A stretch of 64,000 bases of DNA from Ruminococcus sp. (GTDB lineage: Bacteria > Bacillota > Clostridia > Oscillospirales > Ruminococcaceae): NCBI GenBank assembly GCA_017534835.1, contig JAFXVT010000023.1, positions 1 to 64,000 of the forward strand, written 5' to 3'. The notes beneath the pieces were generated by a model that saw nothing but the letters and a program-made list of their open reading frames with translations, did not search any database and had not been told where the DNA came from. Below are positions 25,041-34,040 of this stretch, piece after piece. A program made the translations under genes and the position numbers. Positions within the stretch are counted from its first letter, which is position 1; every line of letters starts with the position of its first letter.

Positions 25041-26768
25041 ATGAAACGACTATTAAGATACTTGAAAAACTACAAAAAGCAGCTGGTCTTCGGACCCTTC
25101 TTCAAGCTGCTCGAGGCAATCTTTGAACTGATAGTGCCGCTCGTTATGGCTAAGATAATCGACGTGGGGATAATCAACAGAGACTCCGCTTACGTGTTGA
25201 AAATGAGCGGAATCATCGTGCTGCTCGGCGTGTGCGGACTTGGCTTCGCGCTGACGTGCCAGTTCCTTGCGGCGAAGTGCGCATACGGCTTCGGTACGGA
25301 GCTGCGTGAGGCGCTGTACCGTCACATAAATTCGCTCTCGTACACGAGCATCGACCGCATTGGTACGTCCTCGCTCGTGAATCGCTTGACCAACGATTCA
25401 ATGACCGTTCAGAACGGCGTGAATATGTTCATACGGCTCGCGGTGAGAGCTCCGTTTCTCGTTATCGGGGCGGCTGTTATGGCGTTTATGATAGATGTGC
25501 GGCTGTCGCTCGTGCTTTTTGTCGCAGCTCCTCTCATCTCGGTCATAATTTTTTTCATAATGCGCCGCACTGTTCCTATGTACAAGAAGACTCAGCAGAA
25601 GCTCGACAAAGCTTCGCTCCTCACACGCGAGAGCCTCGAGGGAACACGTGTTATCCGTGCATTTTCGCGGCAGAGCGAGGAGATAGAGGAATTCAATGAG
25701 GCTGTCGATGAGATAGCGGAGTGCTCGGCGTCAGTAGGCAGGATCTCGGCGATACTCAATCCGGCGGCATTTATGATAATGAACCTCGGGATCGTTGCGA
25801 TAGTCTGGTTCGGCGGTCTGAGGATAGACGGCGGGAGTCTCACACAGGGCGAGCTGACCGCATTCACGAACTATATGACGCAGATACTGCTTGCGCTTGT
25901 GGTGCTCGCGAACCTGATAGTCATTTTCACAAAGGCATTTGCCTCCGCGAACCGTATCAGCGAGGTGTTTGACCTCCCTCCCGAGGAGACGGGCACTAAA
26001 ATGCCCGATGCCGGAAGTGGGAATATCATCGAATTCTGCGGAGTTTCCTTCGCTTATGAGAGCGCCGGCGAGGAGTCGGTCCGCGGACTGTCCTTCACAC
26101 TCAGAAGGGGAGAGGAGCTCGGTATCATCGGCGGTACAGGAAGCGGTAAATCTACCGCAGCAGCGCTCATCCCCGGGTTTTACCGTCCTACGGCAGGCGA
26201 GGTCATCGTCTCAGGCGTGAACGTGAACGAGGTCGATGCGGAGGAGCTGCGCCGCATTATCGGATATGTACCGCAGAAGGCTGTGCTGTTCACGGGAACT
26301 GTCCGCGAAAATATGCGGTGGCGGAAAGCTGACGCGACTGATGAAGAGATAATTGCGGCGCTGAAGACCGCGCAGGCATGGGAATTCGTATCGAAGCTGC
26401 CGGACGGTCTTGATACTCTCATATCACAGGGCGGAAAGAATCTCTCCGGCGGTCAGAAGCAGCGCATCTCGATAGCGCGCGCACTCGTGGGTGATCCTGA
26501 TATACTCATACTTGACGATTCTACCAGTGCCCTCGATTATGCTACAGACCTGAAGCTGAGAAAGGCACTGAGAGCCGATCACGCCGAAACATCGGTAATT
26601 ATGATCTCTCAGCGCACTACCTCGCTGATGGAGGCAGACAAGATAATCGTTATGGAGGACGGCTCGCCTGTCGGTATCGGCACGCATGATGAGCTCCTCG
26701 GCAGCTGTGAGGTCTACCGCGATATTTACCGTTCGCAGATGAACGAAAAGGAGGACAGGAATGCTTAA
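25041..26768 (+). CDS. ABC exporter half-transporter, degenerate-site subunit
   Basis: The 575-residue protein has six membrane helices (about 15-300), then an ATPase domain: Walker A GGTGSGKST, signature LSGGQKQR and Walker B ILILDDSTSALD. The catalytic Glu after Walker B is replaced by Asp, as in the non-consensus half of heterodimeric exporters such as BmrCD or LmrCD. The true start is 25041 (AGGAG six bases upstream), not the ATG 15 bases before. The next gene overlaps by 8 bases and supplies the consensus half. The substrate is unknown; drugs or peptides are usual. Confidence 0.88.
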   Translation: MKRLLRYLKNYKKQLVFGPFFKLLEAIFELIVPLVMAKIIDVGIINRDSAYVLKMSGIIVLLGVCGLGFALTCQFLAAKCAYGFGTELREALYRHINSLSYTSIDRIGTSSLVNRLTNDSMTVQNGVNMFIRLAVRAPFLVIGAAVMAFMIDVRLSLVLFVAAPLISVIIFFIMRRTVPMYKKTQQKLDKASLLTRESLEGTRVIRAFSRQSEEIEEFNEAVDEIAECSASVGRISAILNPAAFMIMNLGIVAIVWFGGLRIDGGSLTQGELTAFTNYMTQILLALVVLANLIVIFTKAFASANRISEVFDLPPEETGTKMPDAGSGNIIEFCGVSFAYESAGEESVRGLSFTLRRGEELGIIGGTGSGKSTAAALIPGFYRPTAGEVIVSGVNVNEVDAEELRRIIGYVPQKAVLFTGTVRENMRWRKADATDEEIIAALKTAQAWEFVSKLPDGLDTLISQGGKNLSGGQKQRISIARALVGDPDILILDDSTSALDYATDLKLRKALRADHAETSVIMISQRTTSLMEADKIIVMEDGSPVGIGTHDELLGSCEVYRDIYRSQMNEKEDRNA

Positions 26769-28500
26769 GACTCTCAGGCGCGTTTTCTCCTATGCACGCC
26801 CGTATATAGCTTTTTTTATACTCACTGTCATATTTGCGGCGGCAGGTATATCGCTCTCGCTCGCTGTTCCGGTATTCATCGGCGAGGCAGTGGACTGCTG
26901 CGTCGGAGCAGGAAAGGTCGACTTCGATAAGCTGCTGCGTGTTGTGATAAAGCTCGGGGCGTCTGTCGCTGCGAGCGGTCTTTTCCAGTGGCTGATGAGC
27001 CTTTGCACGAACCGGCTCGCATTCCTTACGGTGCGTGACATTCGCGCAGACGCATTCGCTAAGCTCCAGCGTGTGCCGCTCCGCTACATCGACCGCCACA
27101 CAAAGGGCGAGCTGACGAGCCGAGTGATAAATGACATCGAAATAGTCTCTGACGGCTTGCTTCAGGGATTCACACAGTTTTTCAGCGGCATTATCACGAT
27201 AGTCGGAACGCTCATTTTTATGATGACGATAAACTACAAGATAGCGCTCGTTGTAGTCGTTCTCACGCCGCTCTCGTTCATCGCTGCCTCGCGGATCACC
27301 AAGGCGACTCACGATCACTATGTCCGCCAGTCAAAGCTGCGCGGCGAAATGGTGGGACTTGCGGAGGAAATGGCAGGCAACCAGAAGCTTGTCAAGGCGT
27401 TCGTCTACGATAAGCGTGCGGAGGAGCGTTTCGCGGAGATAAACCGGCAGTACGGAAAGGTCGGCACAAAAGCAACGTTTTTCAGCTCGATGACGAATCC
27501 GACTACGCGCTTCGTGAACGGTCTCATTTATGCGGCAGTCGGACTTCTCGGAGCTCTCGGTGCTATCGGCAGCAGTTCGTTCATCGGGGCGATGTCAGTC
27601 GGCAGACTTTCAAGCTTTCTCGCGTATTCAAACCAGTACACCAAGCCGTTCAATGAGATCTCCGGAGTTTTTGCCGAGCTCCAGAATGCTGTGGCTTCGG
27701 CTAAGCGCGTTTTCGACCTGCTCGATGAGGAGGAGGTCAGCGACGATTCGGGTCTCGAAAAGCTCACTGACCTCACGGGCGAGCTCTCGTTCAGTCACGT
27801 AAACTTCTCATATTCGCCGAAATCCAAGCTCATACAGGACTTCAACCTCGATGTAAGGAGCGGTCAGCGCATAGCGATCGTCGGACCTACGGGCTGCGGA
27901 AAATCGACGATGATAAATCTTCTCCTGCGCTTCTATGACATCGAAAGCGGCAGCATTACCGTCTCCGGGAGAGAGATAAGCTCTGTGACCCGGGACAGCC
28001 TGAGAAGCAGCTTTGGTATGGTGCTTCAGGAAACGTGGGTATTCACGGGAACTGTCGCCGAAAATATCGCATACGGACTTCCGGGGGCTACGCGCGAGCA
28101 GATAATCGACGCCGCGAAGGCGGTTCACGCTCACGGCTTTATAAAAAGGCTTGCAAACGGCTATGATACAGTTATTTCCGAGGACAGCGGACTCTCACAG
28201 GGACAGAAGCAGCTCATCTGTATCGCTCGGGTGATGCTTATGGATCCGCCTATGCTCATTCTTGACGAAGCAACGAGCTCTATCGACCTGCGCACCGAGC
28301 ACCGCATACAGCGTGCATTCGTCAAGCTTATGGAGGGCAAGACCAGCTTCATCATCGCACACCGCCTCTCGACGATAAAGAATTCCGACATCATTCTTGT
28401 TATGGATCACGGAAATATCATCGAGCAGGGCAGCCACGCCGAGCTTATGGCGAAGGGCGGATTTTATTCCGGGCTCTACAACAGCCAGTTCGCATCGTGA
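26761..28500 (+). CDS. ABC exporter half-transporter, consensus-site subunit
   Basis: The 579-residue protein has six membrane helices and an ATPase domain with Walker A GPTGCGKST, signature LSQGQKQL and Walker B LILDEATSSID with the catalytic Glu intact. The RBS AAAAGGAGGA lies in the end of the preceding gene. Together the two form one asymmetric exporter in the cytoplasmic membrane. LSQGQ in place of LSGGQ is common in this subunit type. Confidence 0.88.
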   Translation: MLKTLRRVFSYARPYIAFFILTVIFAAAGISLSLAVPVFIGEAVDCCVGAGKVDFDKLLRVVIKLGASVAASGLFQWLMSLCTNRLAFLTVRDIRADAFAKLQRVPLRYIDRHTKGELTSRVINDIEIVSDGLLQGFTQFFSGIITIVGTLIFMMTINYKIALVVVVLTPLSFIAASRITKATHDHYVRQSKLRGEMVGLAEEMAGNQKLVKAFVYDKRAEERFAEINRQYGKVGTKATFFSSMTNPTTRFVNGLIYAAVGLLGALGAIGSSSFIGAMSVGRLSSFLAYSNQYTKPFNEISGVFAELQNAVASAKRVFDLLDEEEVSDDSGLEKLTDLTGELSFSHVNFSYSPKSKLIQDFNLDVRSGQRIAIVGPTGCGKSTMINLLLRFYDIESGSITVSGREISSVTRDSLRSSFGMVLQETWVFTGTVAENIAYGLPGATREQIIDAAKAVHAHGFIKRLANGYDTVISEDSGLSQGQKQLICIARVMLMDPPMLILDEATSSIDLRTEHRIQRAFVKLMEGKTSFIIAHRLSTIKNSDIILVMDHGNIIEQGSHAELMAKGGFYSGLYNSQFAS

Positions 28501-28502
28501 AA

Positions 28503-28545
28503 AAAGCCATAGAGAGGGGAAATCCCGTTCTCTATGGCTTTTTCT
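28503..28545. terminator. Bidirectional terminator between the ABC pair and the DUF4349 gene
   Basis: AAGCCATAGAGA / TCTCTATGGCTT long stem with T-runs at both sides; the genes converge here. Confidence 0.8.
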
Positions 28546-28584
28546 TTCATATTGAAAAGTATTCTGAGTCTATCTCAGGAGCTA

Positions 28585-29667
28585 TTATTTTTCAGGCTTG
28601 CCTCCGCTGTCTTTATTGTCTGTTGCAGGCGGAGTTTCGGGAGCCTTCGCAGGAGAGCTGACCAGAGGTGTGGGTGCATTTACAGGTGCCTGCCGGAGCA
28701 TCTGCTGCTTATTTTTTGCTGCTTTTTTAGCAGAGAGCCTGCATATGAGCTTTATGAACATAACGATTATGAATACTATCAGTGCGACAAACAGTGCATA
28801 AGGCATCAATCTTATAGCGACGAAGAGCAGGAACTCAAGGAATCTGAGGAATCCGCTCCAAGTGTCCGAGAGCGTTTCCTTCAGGCGCTGACCGAATGTA
28901 TCGGTTTCCTCAACGACCGGCTTTTCGGTGTATTCGCGCACCTCGTTGAGATCAAGGTTGATGTAGGAATAAGCTACGTCGTTCTCGATGTTGTTCATTC
29001 TTGTCTTTATTTTTGCTATCTCGACCTGTATCTGTGTCAGCTCGTCCTCGACAGCAATGGCGTCCGCTTCATTTTCTATATCGGCGAGAATGTCAAGGTA
29101 GCGCTTCTCCTTGGCTTCGTAGATGCTGAGAGTTGTTTTCAGGTCGGAATATTCGGTCGTAAGATTCTGCACAGAGGAATTCTTCCTGCGCATATCGCCT
29201 ATCTCTTCTGTTGCTGTACAGAATTCGTCATATTCGGCGCTGGGGATACGGATCACCACATTAAGGCTTTTCCATTTCGATGAATCCGCGTATTTCCACT
29301 GGCTCGAACTGCCGCCGTCGCTGTAGGTCTCGCTTTCGATAAAGCCGTTGTAGGTCTTGATGAGGTCGTGTATCTGCTCAACAGCATTATCGAATTCGAG
29401 AACATCAATGCTCATATTGCACGAATATACGAGCATCTGCGTGTTTATAGCCTTTGCCTCGGACTGCTTGTAATCCACCTGAGCTATGCTTCCGCTTTCA
29501 TTTGCAGTGTCGGATCTTTCAGCTTCTTCATTGGCAGCATATTCCGCAGATGCTGCGTATCTGGGCGAAGTATCATAGGTGGCTGCTCCTGATTTTTCTG
29601 AGTCACCGCAGGACGAAAATACCACTGTGCCTGCCAGTGCGAGAGATAGTAATGCTGCTTTTTTCAT
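28585..29667 (-). CDS. DUF4349-domain lipoprotein
   Basis: The 360-residue protein has a lipobox (VVFSSC). A DUF4349 domain follows with a long coiled coil: a beta part (YSCNMSIDVLEFDNAVEQIHDL), helices with YLDILADIENEADAIAVEDEL, and IKTRMNNIENDVAYSYINLDL. Near the C-terminus is a transmembrane helix (about 270-300), then a Pro/Ala-rich tail. So it is held in the membrane at both ends. Relatives sit in the envelope of many bacteria with no settled role. The start at 29667 follows GAGG; the frame opens seven codons earlier. It has a strong promoter (29759-29787). Confidence 0.8.
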   Translation of the reverse strand: MKKAALLSLALAGTVVFSSCGDSEKSGAATYDTSPRYAASAEYAANEEAERSDTANESGSIAQVDYKQSEAKAINTQMLVYSCNMSIDVLEFDNAVEQIHDLIKTYNGFIESETYSDGGSSSQWKYADSSKWKSLNVVIRIPSAEYDEFCTATEEIGDMRRKNSSVQNLTTEYSDLKTTLSIYEAKEKRYLDILADIENEADAIAVEDELTQIQVEIAKIKTRMNNIENDVAYSYINLDLNEVREYTEKPVVEETDTFGQRLKETLSDTWSGFLRFLEFLLFVAIRLMPYALFVALIVFIIVMFIKLICRLSAKKAAKNKQQMLRQAPVNAPTPLVSSPAKAPETPPATDNKDSGGKPEK

Positions 29668-29758
29668 AAGTTGATTCCTCACTTTCATTTTACATCAGGC
29701 GTGCGGCTCTGAACTTGATGATATGAGCACCGACGATGCAAACTAATTTTGTAGTTAT

Positions 29759-29787
29759 ATGATAACACCGTTTTTGTAATAAGTCAA
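29759..29787 (-). promoter_or_regulatory. Sigma-A promoter of the DUF4349 lipoprotein gene
   Basis: Minus strand: TTGACT, 17 bases, TATCAT, about 90 bases before the start. Confidence 0.65.
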
Positions 29788-29834
29788 TGAATATCTTATC
29801 ACAATAGTATTGAAATTTGTTTACAAAATACACT

Positions 29835-29925
29835 GCGAACTGTAACTAAATCCGGTGACAGACCGGAGAAATGCGGCAGAAGCGCGGCTTGAGACTGACG
29901 GGGGAGAGCCTTTCGATCGGGTAAC
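29835..29925. other. GC-rich intergenic segment with short dyads, no assignment
   Basis: Within the 309-base gap 29668-29976 this stretch is far more GC-rich than its surroundings and has local pairing (CCGG tgacaga CCGG). I recognise no riboswitch, repeat or gene in it. The rest of the gap holds the promoter at 29759 and the terminator at 29932. Confidence 0.3.
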
Positions 29926-29931
29926 AGAAAA

Positions 29932-29971
29932 GCCACAGCATTTCCGCATAAGCAGAATGCTATGGCTTTTT
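29932..29971 (-). terminator. Terminator after the CotH-dockerin gene
   Basis: AAAGCCA...AGCATT / AATGCT...TGGCTTTTT stem-loop directly past the stop at 29977. Confidence 0.75.
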
Positions 29972-29976
29972 ATCTG

Positions 29977-32661
29977 TCAGTATCCGAGCTTTTGGTGGAT
30001 ATATTCGTTTCGCCTTATCATAAAGTCAACTATTGACACCTTATCTCCGCCGTAGGAGAACAGTCCGCCCTGTCCGCCCCACATACCGCCGAAGTTCCAC
30101 ATACCGCCGCCCTGACCGATCTGGAGTCCGTTCGGACTTCTGGAGATGTTGCTCTCGAAGTTGTCGTATGTGAAGAAGAACCGCGGATCAGCCTTGACGT
30201 GGTCACGTATAAGTGAAGCAAGCCCGTTGACTGTGCTCTCGGGGTCCTTGTACAGCTCGACTATATCCTTGACATAGCCGTAATACATTTCCCTGTACTC
30301 CGGCACTTTCAGCAGATTCGTGAGCAGGGGGCGCTGATCGGCATTTGCCTGATAGAGACCGGTAGTTATATCAGACTCAGCTGCTGCGCCGTGATCCATA
30401 AAGTTGCCTATCGAGAGGTTGTAGTCCCAGCCGACATAGTACATCCTGCCATTGTTGTACATAACATAATAGTTATGCGCCATCTGCCCGTTGTAGCTGT
30501 CATAGTTGCCCATAACTGCGTTGACAGCAAATCCCTTGAGAAAGCTCGGAACATCTATGACGTCCTCAATGAACTTGTAATTGCTTTCGGATACCTTGTT
30601 TATAGCGTCCTTGACCTCCTGTATATGGCTCAGCTCGTCATCGGTCCCGAATTTGACCTCGAAGTTATTGAGTGCCATCTGAGGTCTGAATGTGCAGTCG
30701 TAGGAATTCCCGACATCTGCCGCCTTGTACAGCACGGCATCATCGGCAGTTGCGAGGCGTTCGCCGACCGTTTCCGCAGGCTGTTCACACAGGAGATAGA
30801 AGCTGTACAGCTTGCCGTTCAGGTACATATCTGTATATCCGACGTTCGGTGCATACGCATCGAGGTCATACATCGCATTGTAGCATAGCACATCACGCAT
30901 ACATGACGGATCAGAGTAGAAGTTGTTGATACAAAGCTCTGTAAGTCCCTTATAATTCGTGTATTTATCATATTTGTCGAGCTTGAACCGGAAGCTGTAC
31001 TTGTCCTTTCCAGCCTGCTTGACAAACATATTCGAGCTGTGACCCTTTGTTCTTATGCCGACGTTTTCGAGGCGTTCGCCGTCGATGATGATATTGCAGG
31101 GATAGTATTCCTCGTCCTGTGAATGGCTGAGGAACTCGTCCCAGTTGCTCATTTCCACCTCTATGCGGTGTACGCTGCTCTGATCGAAAAGGTCTGCATA
31201 CAGCAGGTCAGCTGTGTCGGAATTATTGACGTCCGTATACGACGACGGAGCTCCTGCAACGATGTCAGAGGAAGCCGTGGTCTCGATACCTCCGGCATAT
31301 ACTCTGTAAGCAGTCCCGCTTGCGAGCGCGGGAGAAGAAATGATGACATAGCGGTACTTTTTGCGTGTATTCTTATCGAAAATGACATTTTTGTCTGCGT
31401 CTGTGAGAGTTATCGGATTATTTTTCGCCCACTGCTTTGTCATACTGAGAGCAATGGCAGGCTGCCCGGCAGAGACAAGCTTGTCGCACTGATTATCGAC
31501 CGAAGTAGCAAGAAGCTCTCCGCCTGTGACAGAAACGCTCTCCTCGCTGCGAAGTCCTCTGTCGCCGCAGGCAACTATGTTACCGCCGGAGATAGAAAGT
31601 TCGGTTTCTGCCTGTATTGCGTCGTTTCCAGCCTTGATGATTATCTCTCCGCCCGAGATGTCGACTCTTCCCTTGGAAGATTTTATGCCGTCGCCTTCTG
31701 AATCTATGACGAGCCTTCCGCCCTTGACAGTGACCGAAGTCTTGCCTTTGACCGCATCTGTCTTGCTCTCCTTATCAAGTGTGGTTATGCTGATATTGCC
31801 GCCTGTTATCTTCAAATCATTATTGCAGATAATGGCATTCTGAGTGTTGGCAGTGATGCTGAGTATGCCTGTTCCGAGCTCGCCGCCTTTTATTGTCAGG
31901 TCGTCCTTAGCTTCGATGAGAGCAGTGTCGAGCCAGTCACCTGTATAAGCCGAAGTTCCGTCAGATAATGTGTTCTCTGTTCCGTCCTCAACAGTTATCG
32001 AGGTCTTTTCGGCGTTCTTCACCAGTATCGCAGGAGCGCTCTTTCCGCTGATATCGACTCCCCTGAATATAAGCTTGACTGTTCCGGCGTCGGTATTTTC
32101 GTCGGGCACCTCGACCCGTATCTGCCCGTCACTGAGTGAGCCCTCGATGTAGTAGCTTCCCGAGTGGCTGATAGTAACCGCCGAGCCGTCTGCCTGAGCG
32201 TACTTTCCGTCAATATCGGCGCTCGTACCTCTGAGCCGGATATATGTCTCGACATCTTCAAGCTCAACAGGAGGCTCTGTCGGAGGCTCGGTCACGGGCG
32301 AAGTCGTTTCCTCCTCAGCTGCCGGTCCCGTTGAAGGCACCTCTGCCCACGATTCGGGAAGTGATGTCAGCAGTCCTGCATCATACTTCATTATCGACAA
32401 CGCGTCACGTGCCGTTACACCGTCTCCGCGGTTAAAGACATCAGCCCTGTTCTGAGCCTCGCCGTCAAGCGGATACTTGTCAGAGTTTGCAACATATTGC
32501 AGGATTGCGACTGCATCGGACGCTGTTACTTTGATGTCACCGTTCACGTCTCCGATGCTTTTGGGGAATGTCTCTGCTGAAGATGAAATAAGAGGTGCTG
32601 CTGAAGCGATCAGACAAGCTGAGAGCATTCCGGAAACAAGGTGAGTTTTAATGCCAGCCAT
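29977..32661 (-). CDS. Secreted protein: N-terminal dockerin, DUF4353 beta-helix, CotH kinase-like domain
   Basis: The 894-residue protein has a signal peptide (about 1-30), then a dockerin (about 36-105; GDVNGDIKVTASDAVAILQ and GDGVTARDALSIMK) and a Pro/Thr linker. A beta-helical carbohydrate-binding domain of the Cthe_2159/DUF4353 type covers about 137-435 (DDLTIKGGELGTGILSI, DISGGEIIIKAGNDAIQ). A CotH-like domain covers about 470-860 (GIRTKGHSS, KLDKYDKY, YFLLCEQPAE-like YSFYLLCEQPAE, YVGWDYNLS). CotH proteins are atypical kinases that phosphorylate secreted proteins. Here the dockerin suggests attachment to the cellulosome. I chose the ATG at 32661 (AAAGGAG 10 bases upstream); the longest frame starts 24 codons earlier. 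Confidence 0.85.
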   Translation of the reverse strand: MAGIKTHLVSGMLSACLIASAAPLISSSAETFPKSIGDVNGDIKVTASDAVAILQYVANSDKYPLDGEAQNRADVFNRGDGVTARDALSIMKYDAGLLTSLPESWAEVPSTGPAAEEETTSPVTEPPTEPPVELEDVETYIRLRGTSADIDGKYAQADGSAVTISHSGSYYIEGSLSDGQIRVEVPDENTDAGTVKLIFRGVDISGKSAPAILVKNAEKTSITVEDGTENTLSDGTSAYTGDWLDTALIEAKDDLTIKGGELGTGILSITANTQNAIICNNDLKITGGNISITTLDKESKTDAVKGKTSVTVKGGRLVIDSEGDGIKSSKGRVDISGGEIIIKAGNDAIQAETELSISGGNIVACGDRGLRSEESVSVTGGELLATSVDNQCDKLVSAGQPAIALSMTKQWAKNNPITLTDADKNVIFDKNTRKKYRYVIISSPALASGTAYRVYAGGIETTASSDIVAGAPSSYTDVNNSDTADLLYADLFDQSSVHRIEVEMSNWDEFLSHSQDEEYYPCNIIIDGERLENVGIRTKGHSSNMFVKQAGKDKYSFRFKLDKYDKYTNYKGLTELCINNFYSDPSCMRDVLCYNAMYDLDAYAPNVGYTDMYLNGKLYSFYLLCEQPAETVGERLATADDAVLYKAADVGNSYDCTFRPQMALNNFEVKFGTDDELSHIQEVKDAINKVSESNYKFIEDVIDVPSFLKGFAVNAVMGNYDSYNGQMAHNYYVMYNNGRMYYVGWDYNLSIGNFMDHGAAAESDITTGLYQANADQRPLLTNLLKVPEYREMYYGYVKDIVELYKDPESTVNGLASLIRDHVKADPRFFFTYDNFESNISRSPNGLQIGQGGGMWNFGGMWGGQGGLFSYGGDKVSIVDFMIRRNEYIHQKLGY

Positions 32662-32796
32662 AGAAATCATACTCCTTTTTTTGGATAAGTTACGTTCTGA
32701 TATGCTGTTCCAGTGACCCTTTTCCCGTAACATAAAATGAAGCCGAAAAAAACGGATTGCTGATATGGCATCATTTATGTCTGTCTATATATTTAC

Positions 32797-32825
32797 ACTA
32801 TACATTATTTTGTGATATTTGTAAA
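32797..32825 (-). promoter_or_regulatory. Sigma-A promoter of the CotH-dockerin gene
   Basis: Minus strand: TTTACA, 17 bases, TATAGT, giving a leader of about 125 bases. The 545-base gap 32662-33206 also holds a terminator (33025-33061) and the cloverleaf-like element (33126-33208). I see nothing else in it. Confidence 0.55.
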
Positions 32826-33024
32826 GAATTTTTGGCAAAGACCGCAATTTTTGAATAGTTCTTTCAGTCGATGATCATTCACTGAAGCGCCGCGGCACTG
32901 CTCCCTTAACCGATATACAATTAGTGGAAAAGCTGTATAATGCCAATTTTTAGTTGTTGGGCAGACACTGAACAGCATTATAATACTGCCGGAAGAATCT
33001 GAGAATAAATATCCAATGAGCGAA

Positions 33025-33061
33025 GAAAAAAGCCTTATCCCCACAAAGCAAGGGGATAAGA
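33025..33061 (-). terminator. Terminator downstream of the CmpB-like gene
   Basis: Minus strand: CTTATCCCC ttgctttgt GGGGATAAG followed by GCTTTTTTC. It lies about 145 bases past the stop, so the transcript would carry the structured element at 33126-33208. Confidence 0.7.
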
Positions 33062-33125
33062 CCTGTCTCTTGTTTGATATTATTTGTGATCCGGGTATCT
33101 GCATCGGGTGCGTGGCAGCTTTTAC

Positions 33126-33208
33126 AAAGAGCAGTACCGGTTATCGTGCCAGCTGTACTTTCAGGATAACGGCAGCGACCTGCTGCCCGGAAGGTACGGG
33201 AGCACTTT
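33126..33208. ncRNA. Candidate structured RNA (three-way junction) in the 3' region of the CmpB-like gene
   Basis: Nested dyads: outer AAAG/CTTT and GTACC/GGTAC (33134-33138 with 33193-33197). Inside are two arms, GTTATC/GATAAC (33140-33145 with 33165-33170) and GGCAGC/GCTGCC (33171-33176 with 33182-33187). The arms are contiguous, as in a cloverleaf-like fold. It lies between the stop at 33207 and the terminator at 33025. The family is unknown to me, and the strand of action is presumed minus. Confidence 0.4.
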
Positions 33209-34007
33209 ATTTTTCGTTCTTTTTCGGGAGCTTGGCTCTTATAGCCTCGAACGGGGCTTTCAGCGCCTTGGGCGGAGCTATCTTCAGCTTCGGGAAGGCG
33301 TGCTCAAGACGGCGTCCGACGGGGGTCTTCTGTGACATAAGCTCCTTATACTTTGAAAGCAGCTCTTCTGCGCGCTTTCGCAGCTGTAGAGTCTTTTCGT
33401 TTATGCCTTCGCTCTTGTCGTGGATAGCATCGACTCCGACGAACAGCTTCTCACCGGCTTTATCGGAGATCTTCCGCATTTCGTCAGATATGCGTCTGAG
33501 AACTCTCAGGCGCTGTTTGATATGCATTATTCCCATAATAGTTATGAGAAGGTCGCTCGTGAAGCAGATGTAAATGACCGTCAGCACGACGACGCCGGCT
33601 GTGCGGGGGATAAGTCCGACGAGGTTTTCTATAGTGGGGTGGATTATGCGCACTGTCACGAGGCAGGCGACTCCCCACAGAAGTGAGAATTTCAGGCATA
33701 TATAGCCTTTCACGTTGAATTTGTCATCGGAGTAGTCCCACCAGTGCTGGTGGAATATCTTTTCGAGAATGATTCCTGTGACGAGCTCAAGCGACGATGT
33801 GAGCACGACCGAGCCGACATACAGCGGTATTATCGTCTCGCGCAGCGGATACAGCGCAAGTGTCACCACTATCACACCGGCTCCGTATATCGGGCAGTAC
33901 GGACCTCCGAGAAAACCGCGGTTAATGAAGACGCCGTGCTCCACAGCCTGATACGCGACCTCGAGACACCAGCCTAAAAAGGCATATATCAGGAAGAACC
34001 ACAGCAT
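33207..34007 (-). CDS. CmpB-like ABC transporter permease-type membrane protein
   Basis: The 266-residue protein begins FFLIYAFLGWCLEVAYQ, the hallmark of the PF06541 (CmpB) family, with GGPYCPIYGAG and WWDYSDDKFNVKGYI. Five or six membrane helices span about 1-165, and a basic cytoplasmic tail follows. Despite the family name no ATPase lies nearby. The ATG at 34007 has no Shine-Dalgarno close to it. A perfect GGAGG lies at 34036-34040 right after the previous stop, and the frame is open back to it, so translation may start at an ATA or ATT codon. It follows the LUD gene by 33 bases, likely in one operon. Confidence 0.75.
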   Translation of the reverse strand: MLWFFLIYAFLGWCLEVAYQAVEHGVFINRGFLGGPYCPIYGAGVIVVTLALYPLRETIIPLYVGSVVLTSSLELVTGIILEKIFHQHWWDYSDDKFNVKGYICLKFSLLWGVACLVTVRIIHPTIENLVGLIPRTAGVVVLTVIYICFTSDLLITIMGIMHIKQRLRVLRRISDEMRKISDKAGEKLFVGVDAIHDKSEGINEKTLQLRKRAEELLSKYKELMSQKTPVGRRLEHAFPKLKIAPPKALKAPFEAIRAKLPKKNEK

Positions 34008-34040
34008 CTGATAAACGGTGTAAATTATAATTATGCCTCC

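Noticed and set aside
32805..33104. Minus-strand open frame of 99 codons between the CotH and CmpB-like genes
   Set aside because: No ribosome site, overlaps a terminator and a promoter, and its translation resembles no known family.
33016..33573. Plus-strand open frame of 185 codons
   Set aside because: Mostly antisense to the CmpB-like gene with no start signal. A short codon-like stretch in another frame (33108-33230) is noted with the structured element instead.
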